Positions 46,483 through 55,692 of a DNA stretch of 64,000 bases are shown one piece after another; position 1 is the first letter of the stretch; the number at the start of each line of letters is the position of its first letter. A program made the position numbers and the translations under genes. The notes under the pieces were generated by a model. The model did no database searches, had not been told where the DNA came from, and saw nothing but the letters and a program-made list of their open reading frames with translations. Origin of the DNA: Planctomycetaceae bacterium. Lineage in GTDB: Bacteria > Planctomycetota > Planctomycetia > Planctomycetales > Planctomycetaceae. The stretch spans positions 1 to 64,000 of the forward strand of contig JABURQ010000174.1 in assembly GCA_014762625.1 (NCBI GenBank). The letters are read 5' to 3'.

Positions 46483-47538
46483 TCATAATCCTTGAGTTTC
46501 CCCGCCACGGATTGAGCCAACGGCGATCCAGGTTCCCTGATCGATGTTTTCGCTCACAAAGGTGACCGATCCATCACACATCAGGACTTGGACGCCACCG
46601 GTATGGTAACTGGAGGCTGACTTGATATCCATGGTTGTCACGGAGGTATCCTGGTCGCAGGCGTACTGAGTATTGGGAGGCATGAGTGTGTTGAACCACG
46701 GGCCCCAGTAAACGCGTCCGGACGCCCAGAAACGGTTCCCACGATCATCTTCTCCGTTGATATGCGAAGTCAACCCTTGACCGGTTGATGCACAGGAGTT
46801 GTAGTAGGCTCGAATCTTGGCAATGTTGGCCGGATCGTTGTTGTACACACGCGAACTCTGCGTGCCAGTCGCATTATTAAGTGCCCCGGCGGTCGGAACC
46901 CGAAAGCCTACTGATGTCTGGGGAGAGTTATCCCAAAGTCCCACTTGGCATTCCGAGGCCATGATTGTGTTGGAAGTCCCATCCTTGATCGCAGAGAAGC
47001 GAATAGATGAACGAAAGGAAAACGGTCCTACCGGTGGACTTATCGACCATGTTGCGACCGGTCCAGCTGATAAAGAATAACTACTCGGGGATGAAGACGA
47101 GTGTGGGAAGGATGATGAAACCGGGTCGCTCGGGCACAGAAATGTTTGAATCACACTGTTACGAACCCAGAATTCATTGCGAGTTTGATCGCTGGCGCCA
47201 CCATCGTACCAATAACGATTAAAGTTGAGCTTTTGATAGAGAGACGCTTGATCGACAAAAGGCAAAATCATCGCCAATCCACTCCAACCTTCCCAGCACT
47301 TTCGAGTTCCGCTGTCATGAGTACAGGCTTGAGGGCTTCCTGGTAAGGAATTAAAAGTGTCATGATAATTGTGCATCGCCAATCCGATCTGCTTCAGATT
47401 GTTTTTGCAACTGCTGCGACGGGCGGCTTCGCGGGCCTGTTGAACTGCTGGCAGTAGCAGGGCGACGAGCACTGCGATGATGGCAATCACCACGAGTAAC
47501 TCGATCAGGGTAAATCCGCGCTTCAAAGTACGTCTCAT
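46483..47538 (-). CDS. DUF1559 protein with prepilin-type N-terminus
   Basis: A 351-residue member of the large planctomycete DUF1559 family. The N-terminus is a class III-like prepilin signal: [39 protein letters not shown], with cleavage between Gly and Phe and a long hydrophobic helix. Then comes the DUF1559 core ([22 protein letters not shown]) and a Cys-containing globular domain, ending [26 protein letters not shown], the family's standard C-terminus. Such proteins are thought to form pseudopilus-like or surface structures. SD-like AGAGGAGA precedes the ATG. It is the first gene of a small unit with the lipoprotein. Confidence 0.95.
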   Translation of the reverse strand: MRRTLKRGFTLIELLVVIAIIAVLVALLLPAVQQAREAARRSSCKNNLKQIGLAMHNYHDTFNSLPGSPQACTHDSGTRKCWEGWSGLAMILPFVDQASLYQKLNFNRYWYDGGASDQTRNEFWVRNSVIQTFLCPSDPVSSSFPHSSSSPSSYSLSAGPVATWSISPPVGPFSFRSSIRFSAIKDGTSNTIMASECQVGLWDNSPQTSVGFRVPTAGALNNATGTQSSRVYNNDPANIAKIRAYYNSCASTGQGLTSHINGEDDRGNRFWASGRVYWGPWFNTLMPPNTQYACDQDTSVTTMDIKSASSYHTGGVQVLMCDGSVTFVSENIDQGTWIAVGSIRGGETQGL

Positions 47539-48428
47539 CTTGATCTCCTCTAATAAAAAAGTTTGAAAGTAAAGAAAAGTGTTGGTTCGATGAAAAAGGT
47601 GTCAATAATCCGACGAAAACTCCGGATAGAATTGATGTTTGATTACGAAAGATAAGATTGTTGGCCTTAACGCCAGAGTGGGCAAAGCCAGTGATCGGTT
47701 TCTTTAGATTAGCCGAATCGTGACTGATTTTGAAAGCAGAAATCAGATTTTTTTCAGAATTTGGCTATCAGCCAGTTGAACGATCACATTTGATTGGCCA
47801 GATGTGATCAAGTTTCCAGAAGTGCGGTTGGTTGGTGCTGAAGTCCTTTCGATCTATGCCAATCGTTCTCAGCGGCTGAGAATCGGTCTCCAACGATCCA
47901 CCACGCCCAAATCAGGCGCGCAGCCGCTCCCAAATCCCGCGTCATCTGCGGTCAGATTATTCTCGTAATGTCTTCAAACCGGCGTAGAGGGGGAGAGAGT
48001 TTTGTCAGCCCGTGGGCAGTTTCTCTCCGAAGTGTTTGAGAAAGCGGGTTCAGAAAACGCGCGAACAAAACTCGACGCGTGCTGCGAGGAACGTCCGCGC
48101 GGACGTTACATTTTTGTTCGAACAGTCCAATCGACACAAACCGAAAGGAGCCGACGAGTTGATTAAGAGTGCGCAAGATCCGGAAATGTGTGTCCCCGAA
48201 TCTTCAAATCTTGAAACCGGCGTTTCAGCGTTTGGCAACAAACTCGCATCAGGTAGGGCATGCTCCCACATGCCATCCCTGCCAGTTCGCGCTGGCGGCT
48301 CAAAACAGCGATCTTTGGCAATTTGATTTCGTGTTTCGTGCTTTGTGTGTTGTTCTTCGTGCCAGGCAACAAAAGACCAAGTACAAAAAACCAAGCACGA
48401 AACTCAAACACCTGCGGAAAACACATTG
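47539..48428. other. Long intergenic region with a plus-strand terminator and an inverted repeat
   Basis: No gene is supported. A plus-strand intrinsic terminator lies at 47724-47754, although no coding gene precedes it on that strand, so a small RNA could end there. Farther right, TTTCGTGCTTTG (48334-48345) and CCAAGCACGAAA (48391-48402) form an 11-of-12 inverted repeat. The remaining sequence shows no coding pattern on either strand. Confidence 0.55.
47724..47754 (+). terminator. Intrinsic terminator of a possible small RNA
   Basis: CTGATTT and AAATCAG form a seven-base stem, followed by seven T at 47748-47754. Just before it, CCAGTGATCGG could pair with a bulged CCGAATCGTGACTG, which overlaps the terminator stem, so two alternative folds are possible. 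Confidence 0.5.
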
Positions 48429-50012
48429 CTATTCGCCGACTGAGCCAGTTGTCCATTCGCCATCGATCAGGCGCCAACAGTCGTCGATCGAATTCTTGTC
48501 CTGCAGAACCGGCGGCAGGCGATGCGGACGGACGTTGTCGAAGCATTGCAGCATCGAGAATCGTTTGATTGACGCGGGGATTCCGACGGACGTAAAGACC
48601 GGATGTCCGGTCGCCGGGAACGGGCCGCCGTGATTCATGGCGGGGGAGACCGCCACGCCGGTCGGCATTTTGTCATTGAGCAAGCGGCCCACTTTCTGAC
48701 GCAACAGAGGGGCGACTTGGTCGTAGAGCGAATCGTCGTCGCCGGCGGATTGACTGTAGATGCAGCCGGTCAGGTTTCCTTCCAGCGTGCGGATCACCTG
48801 TTTCAGTTCGTCCGCCGAGTCGGCGATCACGAACAGGGAGGCGTTGCCGAACGCTTCGGTTTGCAGCTTGCCGGGGTTCATGAGGAAGTCGCGGGCCGAG
48901 ACTTTCAGCAAGGTATTCTTGACGCAGAAACCGTCGCCGTCTCCCGCTTCACCGCCGGTCAGCAGGTCGGCTCCCGCCGATTGCAGGGCGATGATCCCTT
49001 CGGTGAGACCTTTCTGCGTTCCGCCGCCGAGGAGCGTCCCGACGGGAGCGGCTTCAAACTTGCCGACGGTCGTTTCGAGGAACTGGTCGGTCGCCTCCCC
49101 CGAGAGCATCAAGACGAGCCCCGGATTGGTGCAGAACTGGCCGGTCCCCATCAGGCAACTGGTGGTAAACTCGCCCGCGATGTCGTCGCCCCGTTCCTTG
49201 AGGGCTCCGGGAAGGATACAGACCGGGTTGATGCTGGAGAGTTCCAGATAGACCGGCTTGCCGGCTTTGTCGGCGGCTTCCTTGATGACCAGTCCCGCGT
49301 GGCGTCCACCGGTATAGCCGCAACCACCCATCAGCGGATGCGAGACCATTTTCGCTCCGTCCTCGTGGCTGGTGCGATAGATCATCTGCACGAAGCCGGG
49401 AGGCATGGCGGTTGCTTCGGCGGCCTGCTGAGCGGCTTCGGCGAACAGACGCGAGGTTTCCGGATGCGAGGAGTGTCCTTTGCCGATCACCGGGTTTCCG
49501 GCGGCGACCGCGGCAGCGAAGTCGCCTCCCGAGATGCCGTTAAAGGCGAAAGGGAAATTGTTCGGTCCGAAGACGACGACCGGTCCCAGCGGTCCAAACA
49601 TCGACCGGATGCCGTTGGCGGTGTCGATAGTCGCTTCCCGCCACGATTCACTCTCGGCGGCGTCGGCGGCCTGTCGAAGCTGTCCGGTGGTGCGAGGGAG
49701 TTCGCCGTCTTTCAGTCGCGGCGAGACGGGGAGGGCGGTTTCGGCGTGAGCGGCTTTGACGAGAGCGTCGGACTTGTCCTCGATAAGATCGGCGTATTTT
49801 CGCAGGAAGTCGGCAAAGCGGCTGCCGGGCCAATTACGGACCACTTCCGCCGCTTTGGCGGACGCCTGAACTGCTTCTTCAATCTCGGACCAGGGACTGA
49901 CCGGGAATTCTTCCGGGAGCTGTTCTTTGGTGGCGGGATTGACGGCATGAAAGGTTTTGGTTCCCAGGGAGGGTTTCCATTCACCATTGATCAGGACAGG
50001 TTTGACGCTCAT
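48429..50012 (-). CDS. Aldehyde dehydrogenase, ketoglutarate-semialdehyde type
   Basis: A 527-residue aldehyde dehydrogenase. The catalytic Cys294 lies in GTGQFCTNPG, the general base Glu257 in VYLELSSINP, and Asn151-152 in VVFGPNNFPFAF. The motif ELSSINP and the pattern of the last 60 residues fit the NADP-dependent alpha-ketoglutarate semialdehyde dehydrogenase group, which oxidises semialdehydes in sugar acid or hydroxyproline breakdown. The ATG at 50012 is chosen because the domain starts within ten residues (VLINGEWKPS); the frame to 50084 is extra. No other gene of a sugar-acid pathway is near, so the substrate is not fixed by context. Confidence 0.9.
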   Translation of the reverse strand: MSVKPVLINGEWKPSLGTKTFHAVNPATKEQLPEEFPVSPWSEIEEAVQASAKAAEVVRNWPGSRFADFLRKYADLIEDKSDALVKAAHAETALPVSPRLKDGELPRTTGQLRQAADAAESESWREATIDTANGIRSMFGPLGPVVVFGPNNFPFAFNGISGGDFAAAVAAGNPVIGKGHSSHPETSRLFAEAAQQAAEATAMPPGFVQMIYRTSHEDGAKMVSHPLMGGCGYTGGRHAGLVIKEAADKAGKPVYLELSSINPVCILPGALKERGDDIAGEFTTSCLMGTGQFCTNPGLVLMLSGEATDQFLETTVGKFEAAPVGTLLGGGTQKGLTEGIIALQSAGADLLTGGEAGDGDGFCVKNTLLKVSARDFLMNPGKLQTEAFGNASLFVIADSADELKQVIRTLEGNLTGCIYSQSAGDDDSLYDQVAPLLRQKVGRLLNDKMPTGVAVSPAMNHGGPFPATGHPVFTSVGIPASIKRFSMLQCFDNVRPHRLPPVLQDKNSIDDCWRLIDGEWTTGSVGE

Positions 50013-50306
50013 GGGTGTCTCTCTGAAGCTAAGTCTCGATGAAATGATTGACTTCATGTTATCGGGATCAGAGCGGGAAACCAACGCCTGACCGACAATC
50101 GGCGAACCTCGGACTTCAGCCGGGTGTCAGTTGAACGAGGATGCGGTTCTGCCGTGAGAGGACGTTCCAAGTTGAAATCTGGCAGGAGATTGCGATCTGG
50201 AGTGAATTTTACTCACGCGGCGGAATTCGTTTTCCGATCTATTGATTTTGGAGACAATCCCGTTATATTTCAGGTGTAGGGAATATGCCCTGCATGACAG
50301 CGACAC

Positions 50307-50380
50307 GGCCCTGTAGCTCAATTGGTTAGAGTATCGGACTGTCGATCCGAGGGTTGCGGGTTCAAGTCCCGTCGGGGTCG
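50307..50380 (+). tRNA. trnD: tRNA-Asp (anticodon GTC)
   Basis: A 74-base cloverleaf: acceptor GGCCCTG pairs with CGGGGTC (two G-T pairs), the D-arm has AGCTCAATTGGTTAGAG, the anticodon loop is CTGTCGA with GTC, and the T-arm is GCGGG-TTCAAGT-CCCGT. The discriminator base is G, as expected for Asp. CCA is not encoded. Confidence 0.97.
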
Positions 50381-50387
50381 CTTCAAG

Positions 50388-50424
50388 ACACCCACTGCCA
50401 GCAATTGGCCGTGGGTGTTTTTTT
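50388..50424 (+). terminator. Intrinsic terminator of the tRNA-Asp gene
   Basis: ACACCCAC (50388-50395) pairs with GTGGGTGT (50411-50418), with an inner GCCA/TGGC stem, followed by a run of T to 50424. It starts eight bases after the tRNA. Confidence 0.9.
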
Positions 50425-50962
50425 ATTGCGATTTTTGAGGGCTTTTGCCGTTTCTCGCCGATTCCTCTCTCCGGTGCCGTGTGGGGTGCGAATGGTCAGA
50501 GATTGCCAGCGAATGCCCCGATTGGATCTGATCTGGTGCAAGCGTTCGCGATGGGGCAGCGAAATCTGATGACTGTGAGGCGAATTCACGAGGTATTTCC
50601 TTGAGAGGCATTGCTGGTAACGCTTCGATCCTCCTCGCATGTTTAGCAACGCCTTACCGGTATAGTAATTCATATTGAGGTCCAGGGTCTGATGTCACAT
50701 CACCTATTGTGCAAACGAAGTAAATGATGCTGTGATCATGCTGGTCTGCATTTCGACATCAATCGAATACCGTGTCCGTGAAAAGATTCCAGACATTCAT
50801 ACGACCTACAGTACATCCAACCTCACTGCACGGTCTGACTGGCTGCTGACAAACCGGGTGTCGTCGATCTGCATCGACAAATCATGAGAATATCCTGCTT
50901 CGATCTCTTTGTCCCATGTCCACTCACTGCGTCATTGACACTACGTTTACACTGGACACGCT
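50425..50962. other. Intergenic region downstream of tRNA-Asp
   Basis: No gene is supported. A 96-codon minus-strand open frame has no recognisable features. I looked for an integrase or an attachment-site copy of the tRNA 3' end, as often found beside tRNA genes, and saw neither. Confidence 0.55.
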
Positions 50963-53269
50963 TTAGGAATCGTTCTTAATCTCCTGGTTTTCGTCCGTTG
51001 TTGCCTTCCGCCGTTTGCGGAAATAAGCCAGCATCGGCGGCAAAAATAACAAGTCTCCCAACAGGGCCGAGGAGATGGTCAGACAACCCATGGTGGCGAA
51101 GATCCGTTGTTCGCGCATGCCGCTCATGATCACGGTCGAAAAACCGACCGTCAGAATCACAGTTGTCATGATGAGTGCAGTGCCGGTCGAGACGAAAGCG
51201 GAACGAATCGCGTCTTCGTCCGACTTATCGTCGCTCTCTTCGCGATAGCGGGTAAGAAAATGGATCGTGTCGTCCACCGCGATCCCCAGGCAGACGGTGA
51301 ATGCACAAACCATCGCCAGTTCCAGCGAATGACCGGTCGCAACGAGCCATGTCCCTGTAAATGCCAGCGGGAAAAAGTTGGGAACGAGTGCGATCAATCC
51401 GATCCGAATCGAGCGATAGGCAATGGTCAGGACGAGGAAGATCACAATCGAAGCACTGCCGAGACTGTAGGTCAAGTCGACGACAATCTGTTGCAGGTTT
51501 CGCCAACGCCAGACAGCGTCGCCTTGCAGGCTCAAATTGAATTGCGTTTGTTCCATATCGCGGTTGCGTAATGCCGTTTCGATCCTCTCAAACACGGGAC
51601 CGTACGTCGCGATTCCCAGATCGCGGACACGAAACGTGACTTTCGCCATGCGGCGTTCGGGCGTGATGAAGACGCGTTTGAGTGCGGGAGGCAAAAGCTC
51701 GGCCATCGACATGCGTTGAGCTGCGTCGGGATCACCCGGCAGAGCATCTATAAAACTTTTCAACGACACTGGATGACCGATTAACTCCTCCTTGTCGAGA
51801 ATCACATGAACGTCTCGCAGCAGATTAAGAATTTCTTCCGAATCGTTGTCGATTTTATCGGTCCAGTGGATACGAACCTCGGCGGTTTCCATACCGTTCA
51901 ACTTGTCGTCCAGATGTGCGATGGCGCGGGTCACTTCAGAATTGGTTGGCAGTGCGTTTTGGACACGTTCATCGGGTCGCAGGGTCAACGAAATCCCGAC
52001 GAGAGTCAGCGTCAAACCGATCGCGCAGAAGGTCATGGCTTTACGGCGTTGGAGGACCCAGTCGATCACCACTTCAATCCTGCCGAGGCTGCGATCCACA
52101 AGCCCTTCGCCGTGACCTTTCTCGAGTCGATTCCCCAATCGAGTCGAGCAGAGCAGGGGGATGACAAGAATGACGGCGAAAAAGGTGAGTACGACCCCAA
52201 TCACACAACTCCAACCGAACTCGCGCACCACTTCGTGATGTGCGAGCGACAGGGCTCCCAGTCCAATGGCGGTCGTCAAAGACGTCAGAAAACAGGCGAG
52301 CCCGACTTTTTGCAGCGCTTCGGCAGCCGCGGTCCGTGGGGAATCGCCGTTCGCGCGTCGGCGACGAATCTCGACCATGAGATGTACGCCGTCGGTAAAA
52401 CCGACCAGACTGATCAACACTGGCAGGACAATATCGTTGAAAGGATTCTCCTGCAGGTCGAAAAAGCAGAGAAAACCGAGGGTCCAGAAAACTCCCAGAA
52501 TCGGCGCTGCGGAAACGATCAGCACCGCCCGGAAGCCACGAAACAGGATCACGGCCATGATCAGAATCATACTGTAGCCGATGACCTGATACCGCTTTTG
52601 ATTTTCGCCGCGCGATTTTTCGAACGTGATATAGCCCGGGACACGGCCTGTCACTAAAAAAGACATGTCGACATCTTCATATTGATCGTCGACCTGTTGT
52701 GCAGTCTGGCGAATCAACTCGGTACATTGCTCGTCTGATTCGACGAATAACCAATCGAGGTGAATCAGCAGCAACAAAGTTTCCGCATCCTCCGAGAGCA
52801 GCTGTCCGCGTATGAGCGGATTCGCAAGAGCCTGTTCGCGGGCGTCTTCGAATTGTCGTGCGGAGGCGGTTCCCGTGGGAAAGATCGGATTTTGCAAACT
52901 AAACAAGTTGATCGGAGGGACTTCGTCCAGCCAGAAAATGTCTTGGACCATGGACAGCGCTTCGATCGAATCGACCACGTCCCGGATCGCCCGACTTCCT
53001 GCGGGAGTAAAGAAACTTTTGCTATCAACGATCAAGACGACATCGGCGTTATCGACTCGCAACGGAGAGACGTCCGGCGGGAGAGCGGTTGAACTGGCGG
53101 CTGACGATGTAGAACCTTGCGGACCGGAAGTCGGTTCTTCTCCACCGATGATCCACTCCGGATTGATGCGACCGACTGTAGCAATCACCGTGAATGCGAG
53201 AATGGTCAGCAAAACCCAAACGCGATGACGAGTTGTCGCCGCCAGCCAGCGATGAAACAAAGCGTTCAT
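50963..53269 (-). CDS. MMPL/RND-superfamily transporter
   Basis: A 768-residue exporter with the RND topology: helix 1 (VWVLLTILAFTVIATVG), a first extracytoplasmic loop, a six-helix block (YQVIGYSMILIMAVILFRGFRAVLIVSAAPILGVFWTL onward), a second loop, and another block ending FSTVIMSGMREQRIFATMGCLTISSALLGDLLFLPPML. The motif AFTVCLGIAVDDTIHFLTRYREE in the second block and ISLVGFTDGVHLMVEIRRRR in the first mark the proton-relay region of MMPL/HpnN-like transporters. Export of lipids, hopanoids or related compounds is typical. Its ATG overlaps the stop of the redoxin-oxygenase gene upstream (ATGA), so the two are coupled. Confidence 0.92.
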   Translation of the reverse strand: MNALFHRWLAATTRHRVWVLLTILAFTVIATVGRINPEWIIGGEEPTSGPQGSTSSAASSTALPPDVSPLRVDNADVVLIVDSKSFFTPAGSRAIRDVVDSIEALSMVQDIFWLDEVPPINLFSLQNPIFPTGTASARQFEDAREQALANPLIRGQLLSEDAETLLLLIHLDWLFVESDEQCTELIRQTAQQVDDQYEDVDMSFLVTGRVPGYITFEKSRGENQKRYQVIGYSMILIMAVILFRGFRAVLIVSAAPILGVFWTLGFLCFFDLQENPFNDIVLPVLISLVGFTDGVHLMVEIRRRRANGDSPRTAAAEALQKVGLACFLTSLTTAIGLGALSLAHHEVVREFGWSCVIGVVLTFFAVILVIPLLCSTRLGNRLEKGHGEGLVDRSLGRIEVVIDWVLQRRKAMTFCAIGLTLTLVGISLTLRPDERVQNALPTNSEVTRAIAHLDDKLNGMETAEVRIHWTDKIDNDSEEILNLLRDVHVILDKEELIGHPVSLKSFIDALPGDPDAAQRMSMAELLPPALKRVFITPERRMAKVTFRVRDLGIATYGPVFERIETALRNRDMEQTQFNLSLQGDAVWRWRNLQQIVVDLTYSLGSASIVIFLVLTIAYRSIRIGLIALVPNFFPLAFTGTWLVATGHSLELAMVCAFTVCLGIAVDDTIHFLTRYREESDDKSDEDAIRSAFVSTGTALIMTTVILTVGFSTVIMSGMREQRIFATMGCLTISSALLGDLLFLPPMLAYFRKRRKATTDENQEIKNDS

Positions 53270-55254
53270 GATCGATTGCGTCGCAGGTAGGACTGGCGAA
53301 TTTCTTCTCGCGTGACGCGACCATCCTGATCGAGGTCGAGATTTCGAAACCCAAATCGTCCGATGGCGGGAGGAAGTTCGTCTCTGAGAATCACGTCATC
53401 TCGATCCAGGTCGAATTTCTGGAAGTACCGGTCCGTATACTCATCGGCCGCCTGTTTGACGGCTGCCGTCGGTCCCGCTGGTTTTGACTCTCGAACGATG
53501 GAATCGCTCGAGGATTCGCGACGTGGTACCGCCACTTCCAAAAAGCCGATTGCCATCTCCTGGTACGTTTGATCGCCCCAGGTGACGTAGACACTCGGAT
53601 CCGGATTGGAAGGATTCCTTTCGGAATTATCAAAATGCGAGACAAACGAAATCCTGTCGACGTCATCCAGGTCGAGCGGTTCGGCAAACGCATAAACGTG
53701 CTGCCAGTTAAAATCGTATTGAGGAACGTTCAACAATGTCGTCTTGCGTTCCCCCGAGTGAGCAAACAGACGGAAACTTTTTCCTCTCAGGTGCATGTGA
53801 GGTGCAACCGCCAGGAGTTTTCCATTGGGGGGGAGATTCCTACGCGAGGCCTGGACCGGATAATTTTCTTCGTGAGGTGGGATTTCAAAGTCGTGATTGA
53901 TCGCGGCCAGCGTGAACAATTCGTGCGTCACCTCGGATTCTTCGGCAAAAGATAATCCCAGATGCGTCAAATCCTCTTCCGCTGTTCCCGTGGGGGTGTA
54001 GTGCATCTGAAAAACAAGTTTCGATCCAGCCGGGATACGTCGTGCATAGCCAGCGGGCAGAGGCAACGCTCGTTGACCGGGTACATAAGCCGTCAACCAC
54101 CCGATGCCCTGAGCCTCAGTGCCATCGGGCGGACGCACAAAGACAATACAATGGTGGACGACGGATCGATTTCCGGGCAACACCTGAGCCTCGGTAATCC
54201 AGGTCTCTTTTTCGAAGCCGGGATCGACCACATAGTACTGGTATTCTACAAACTCATCAGCGGGGACTCGAAAGGGATGTTTCCCCATGGGCAGAACCAG
54301 ATCCGGTTCGCGTTCGAGTTGCCACTGACGATCGTTACTCACCGGCTGACCGACGACCGGTGCTGGCAAGTCTTCGGGATCTCCGAACGGCATTCCTCCT
54401 GTGACCCATTCTTTGAAGACCTGTTTTTCGGCTTCCGGCATCAAACGGGCGTTGACGAATGAACCATGTTTGGGATCGGCATTCCAGGGCGGCATACGGC
54501 CGTTTTCCAGCACCTCAACCATCATGGGAGCCCAGCCGAGAACTTCGTCATACTCCGTCAAAGAGAACGGGCCGATCTCTCCCGGTTGATGACACTCGAT
54601 GCAATGTTTTTGCAACAGACGCGAGATTTCCCTGGCGTAAGTGATTTCAGTGGTGACTTCGCCATTGTCCACGCGACCGATCAGACATCCGACGCCTTCG
54701 GTTCGAGAGACGGTGACCGGCTTTCCCGCCAGCAATTCTTCCAGTGCCTGCTTGAGGTCCGCTCGGGTGGTCTGCGAACGTTTGACTCCCGGCTGATACT
54801 CATTGTCGATACGACCGTGATACTTAATCTGTAAGCGGTGATCGAGGACAAAGACTTCCGCCGTCCGCCTGGCGGAATACTGATCGGCAATCCGGTTGTC
54901 GTAATCTTTGACCAACGGGAATTCAATTCCCGTCAGCATGACGAACTCTTGCAAATCCTCGACGGAATCGTGGAGATTGCTTCCAACGCCGATGAACGTG
55001 ACTCCCTGAGAAGAAAGTTGTTCTGAGAGTTTCTGCAAGCGTGGACCATACAATCGAGCGACGGGACACTCCGCCCCGAGAAAACAGACAACTGTGTAGC
55101 GTTCCTCGTCTGTCTGTTGAACTAGAACCGGCTGGTTGTTCAACGATTTGGCCGAAAACGCCAGGGAGTATTCGTCATTCGCGAAACTTTCTGCCGGGGA
55201 CAACAAACCCGGCAATACACACCACAGAAACAGGACATGAACACGCATAATCAA
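53266..55254 (-). CDS. Exported redoxin-cytochrome c-copper oxygenase-EF-hand fusion protein
   Basis: A 662-residue exported protein with four parts. After a signal peptide (VLFLWCVLPGLLSPAESFA) comes a redoxin domain (residues about 30-180) with CFLGAECPVARLYGPRLQKL, Cys63 in the peroxidatic position. A c-type heme site follows (LLQKHCIECHQPGEIGPFSL, Cys218-His222). Next is a copper type II monooxygenase-like region with paired histidines (VVHHCIVF, His367-368; FQMHYTPTG, His418; APHMHLRG, His486 and 488), as in peptidylglycine hydroxylating enzymes. The end has two EF-hand-like loops (DLDRDDVILRDE, DLDQDGRVTREE). It is coupled to the MMPL exporter. Substrate unknown. Confidence 0.88.
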   Translation of the reverse strand: MIMRVHVLFLWCVLPGLLSPAESFANDEYSLAFSAKSLNNQPVLVQQTDEERYTVVCFLGAECPVARLYGPRLQKLSEQLSSQGVTFIGVGSNLHDSVEDLQEFVMLTGIEFPLVKDYDNRIADQYSARRTAEVFVLDHRLQIKYHGRIDNEYQPGVKRSQTTRADLKQALEELLAGKPVTVSRTEGVGCLIGRVDNGEVTTEITYAREISRLLQKHCIECHQPGEIGPFSLTEYDEVLGWAPMMVEVLENGRMPPWNADPKHGSFVNARLMPEAEKQVFKEWVTGGMPFGDPEDLPAPVVGQPVSNDRQWQLEREPDLVLPMGKHPFRVPADEFVEYQYYVVDPGFEKETWITEAQVLPGNRSVVHHCIVFVRPPDGTEAQGIGWLTAYVPGQRALPLPAGYARRIPAGSKLVFQMHYTPTGTAEEDLTHLGLSFAEESEVTHELFTLAAINHDFEIPPHEENYPVQASRRNLPPNGKLLAVAPHMHLRGKSFRLFAHSGERKTTLLNVPQYDFNWQHVYAFAEPLDLDDVDRISFVSHFDNSERNPSNPDPSVYVTWGDQTYQEMAIGFLEVAVPRRESSSDSIVRESKPAGPTAAVKQAADEYTDRYFQKFDLDRDDVILRDELPPAIGRFGFRNLDLDQDGRVTREEIRQSYLRRNRS

Positions 55255-55475
55255 TCGCTGACTCGTTTAAAGAAAAAGAGAGGTTTGACTGAATAGCCTA
55301 CCCGGCTTGAGTCTGCACAGTTTCAGTGAGATTCATCATAAGAGGATTTGGTGAACCAGCAAGGGGAAACCGCACAGGTGCATTTCATCGACGCGAGCAA
55401 GTCGTGGTACAAATCCTGAAATTTACGGAGAGGATCACGCCCGCTAAGCGGTGGGCTTCGGCGCGGAAAAGGTGA
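55255..55475. other. Gap upstream of the sulfatase remnant
   Basis: Nothing recognisable. It separates the divergent redoxin-oxygenase operon from the sulfatase remnant and must contain the promoter of the former. Confidence 0.5.
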
Positions 55476-55673
55476 AAAAGCCTCCCCGGGCCGCCTGAGA
55501 GCGACTCGCGAGACGACTGGATTCACTTGAGGGATCCCTCCGAGAAGACCGATCTGGCTGGCCAGGAAACTGATCGAGCGGCTACCATGCTGAAGCGTCT
55601 CAAGATTTGGTACAACGACACCCAACGCATCGCCACCCCTCAACCAGGCGGTTGGCCACGAAATCACCAATGA
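55476..55673 (+). pseudogene. C-terminal remnant of a sulfatase
   Basis: A 65-codon stretch opened by a stop codon and closed by TGA at 55671. It reads WIHLRDPSEKTDLAGQETD, then MLKRLKIWYNDTQRIATPQPGGW, which is the usual end of planctomycete sulfatases (dipeptide DPSE, then a helix and a Pro/Gly tail). No start codon or catalytic part is present and the upstream frame is closed, so it is what is left of a deleted gene. The intact sulfatase starts 20 bases later, suggesting loss of one member of a tandem pair. Confidence 0.72.
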
Positions 55674-55692
55674 GGACAACAGGAGTAACAAC

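Noticed and set aside
47676-47710. GGGCAAAGCC sequence reminiscent of a cyclic di-GMP riboswitch
   Set aside because: Only one of the conserved segments is present and the required receptor stems are missing.
48603-50042. 479-codon plus-strand frame opposite the aldehyde dehydrogenase
   Set aside because: The minus-strand protein has every catalytic motif of the family; the opposite frame is Gly/Arg/Phe-rich and has none.
50381-50962. Genomic island beside tRNA-Asp
   Set aside because: No integrase and no repeated tRNA 3' end were found in the window.
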